Source of the DNA: Ilumatobacteraceae bacterium | GTDB taxonomy: Bacteria > Actinomycetota > Acidimicrobiia > Acidimicrobiales > Ilumatobacteraceae | Direction: 5' to 3' | Length of the DNA: 6,027 nt | NCBI GenBank assembly: GCA_019090765.1 | Contig: JAHRVJ010000231.1 | Span: forward strand, 1-6,027 | Shown here: positions 4,739 through 6,027 of the stretch, in pieces | Numbering within the stretch: position 1 is the first letter of the stretch | How the letters are laid out: every line of letters starts with the position of its first letter | Program-made: the position numbers and the translations under genes | The notes under the pieces: model-generated | Seen by the model: only the letters and a program-made list of their open reading frames with translations | Databases searched by the model: none | Told to the model about the DNA's origin: nothing

Positions 4739-6027
4739 ATGATTTTCACGCAGTACTACCTTGATTGCCTGTCGCAGGCCTCGTACCTCGTCGGTGACGC
4801 GTCAACTGGCAGAGCAGTTGTGGTCGATCCTCGTCGGGACGTTGATGAGTACGTTGCCGATGCTGCTGCTTCCGGGTTGACAATTGAACTTGTGATTGAA
4901 ACCCACTTTCACGCGGATTTTCTCTCAGGTCATCTCGAACTCGCAGCTGCGACCGGAGCTGAGATCGGCTATTCAGCAGTCGCGGAGACCGAGTTCGACT
5001 CGCGAAAGCTGGCCGATGGCGAACGTATTTCCCTTGGCGATGTGCAGCTCGAGATTCGCCACACGCCGGGCCACACTCCAGAGTCGCTCAGCGTCGTGGT
5101 CTGGGAACACGCCAACGACGAATTGCCATACGGAGTATTGACAGGCGATGCAATGTTCATTGGCGATGTTGGTCGGCCTGATCTGCTCGCTTCACTGGGC
5201 TACACACGCGACGAACTCGCGAACCAGCTTTATGACAGCCTGCACGAGCAACTGTTGACTCTTCCAGATTCAACCCGAGTGTTTCCCGCACATGGTGCCG
5301 GGTCTGCGTGCGGGAAGAACCTCTCGACGGAAACTTCTTCAACAATCGGCGACCAACGGGCGACCAACTACGCGCTGCTCGCCCCCGACAAGGCAACCTT
5401 CGTCGAACTGGTTACTGAGGGACAGCCACCGGCACCCTCCTACTTTGTTTATGACGCTGTTCTAAACCGTAAGGAGCGGGAGCTGCTCGACGAGAACGAA
5501 CCGCCGGTCGAGCTGACCTTCGAGGAACTGCGTAGCGCTGTCGATGGTGGTGCGATGCTGATCGATGGTCGGACTCCCGAGGAGTTTGCTCGCGGTCACC
5601 TGGTCGGGGCGATCAATGTCGGGCTCGAAGGGCGCTATGCGGAGTTCGCCGGTTCTGTTGTGCCGAGCGATGTCGATATTGCTCTCGTGGTCGAACCAGG
5701 GTTCGAGACCGAAGCACGCAATCGACTTGCCCGGATCGGATTCGATCGGGTCGTCGGCTACTTGGCACACCCGCTTGCGGTCATGGCCGACAATCCCGAA
5801 CAGACGCACCGCGCGTCACGCTTGACGGTGCCAGAGTTTGAACTTCGCCGGGAAGATACCGACGATCTACAGATCATCGACGTGCGCAACCCAGGAGAAG
5901 TAGCGCTCGGCGCTATCGACGGTTCTGTGGGCATCGCTGTTGGTCAGCTGCGCGCACAGCTCGATGAGCTCGACCCGTCGTTGCCGACGATTGTGTATTG
6001 CGCGGGCGGCTACCGGTCATCTGTCGC
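4739..6027 (+). CDS. CstB-like persulfide dioxygenase-rhodanese fusion (3' truncated by window)
   Basis: 429 codons are visible with no stop. The frame runs off the window in the last domain, probably close to the natural end. Domain 1 (1 to about 235) is an ETHE1-like metallo-beta-lactamase fold: ETHFHADFLSGH (54-65), TPGHTPES (His112), LTGDAMFIGDVGRPDLL (Asp137) and FPAHGAGSACG (His185). His56, His112 and Asp137 would bind a single iron, which oxidises glutathione- or low-molecular-weight-thiol persulfide to sulfite. The usual HxHxDH reads HFHADF, a known variant in this subfamily. Domain 2 (about 257-345) is a rhodanese fold with no catalytic Cys (IALVVEPG at the active-site position). Domain 3 (from about 361) is a rhodanese with an intact CAGGYRS loop (Cys421). 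The order dioxygenase, pseudo-rhodanese, active rhodanese is that of Staphylococcus CstB, which converts persulfides to thiosulfate and sulfite. The strong ribosome site and upstream operator support an inducible sulfide-detoxification role in the cytoplasm. Confidence 0.9.
   Translation, partial: MIFTQYYLDCLSQASYLVGDASTGRAVVVDPRRDVDEYVADAAASGLTIELVIETHFHADFLSGHLELAAATGAEIGYSAVAETEFDSRKLADGERISLGDVQLEIRHTPGHTPESLSVVVWEHANDELPYGVLTGDAMFIGDVGRPDLLASLGYTRDELANQLYDSLHEQLLTLPDSTRVFPAHGAGSACGKNLSTETSSTIGDQRATNYALLAPDKATFVELVTEGQPPAPSYFVYDAVLNRKERELLDENEPPVELTFEELRSAVDGGAMLIDGRTPEEFARGHLVGAINVGLEGRYAEFAGSVVPSDVDIALVVEPGFETEARNRLARIGFDRVVGYLAHPLAVMADNPEQTHRASRLTVPEFELRREDTDDLQIIDVRNPGEVALGAIDGSVGIAVGQLRAQLDELDPSLPTIVYCAGGYRSSV

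Overview
The window looks like high-GC actinobacterial DNA. Sfp-type phosphopantetheinyl transferase, LppM-like lipoprotein and GTG start usage fit this; an Acidimicrobiia-type (Ilumatobacter-like) source is my guess from memory of similar proteins and is not demonstrated.

Left block, + strand (1-2245): the 3' end of an iterative type I polyketide/polyunsaturated-fatty-acid-type synthase, ending in a double-hotdog dehydratase domain. It is followed after 14 nt by a stand-alone Sfp-type phosphopantetheinyl transferase (GTG start at 987), and after another 26 nt by a small VOC (glyoxalase-fold) protein. The tight spacing suggests one operon: synthase, the enzyme that activates its carrier domains, and a possible tailoring or accessory enzyme. 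The block closes at a perfect 24-bp hairpin (2256-2306), which separates it from a convergent gene and probably terminates both strands.

Middle block, - strand (4650 down to 2309): an LppM-like lipoprotein with a second membrane anchor and a proline-rich tail, then a decayed ECF sigma-factor remnant (about 3686-3400), then an AlkC-type DNA alkylation repair glycosylase with a C-terminal Ig-like domain. The remnant's last reading frame ends in a TGATG overlap with the alkC start, so alkC may once have been translationally coupled to an upstream gene.

Right block, + strand (4739 to window end): a CstB-like persulfide dioxygenase with a metallo-beta-lactamase domain, an inactive rhodanese and an active rhodanese. 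Its start is preceded by a strong Shine-Dalgarno sequence and by a 16-bp ATACCC-N4-GGGTAT palindrome. That palindrome matches the layout of CsoR/CstR-family operators, so this is probably a persulfide-inducible sulfide detoxification gene. The operator sits in an 88-bp divergent intergenic region shared with the lipoprotein gene.

No tRNA, rRNA, CRISPR array or insertion sequence was seen. The most notable items are the predicted CstR/CsoR operator paired with its expected target enzyme, the unannotated ECF sigma pseudogene, and the long perfect hairpin between the convergent genes.
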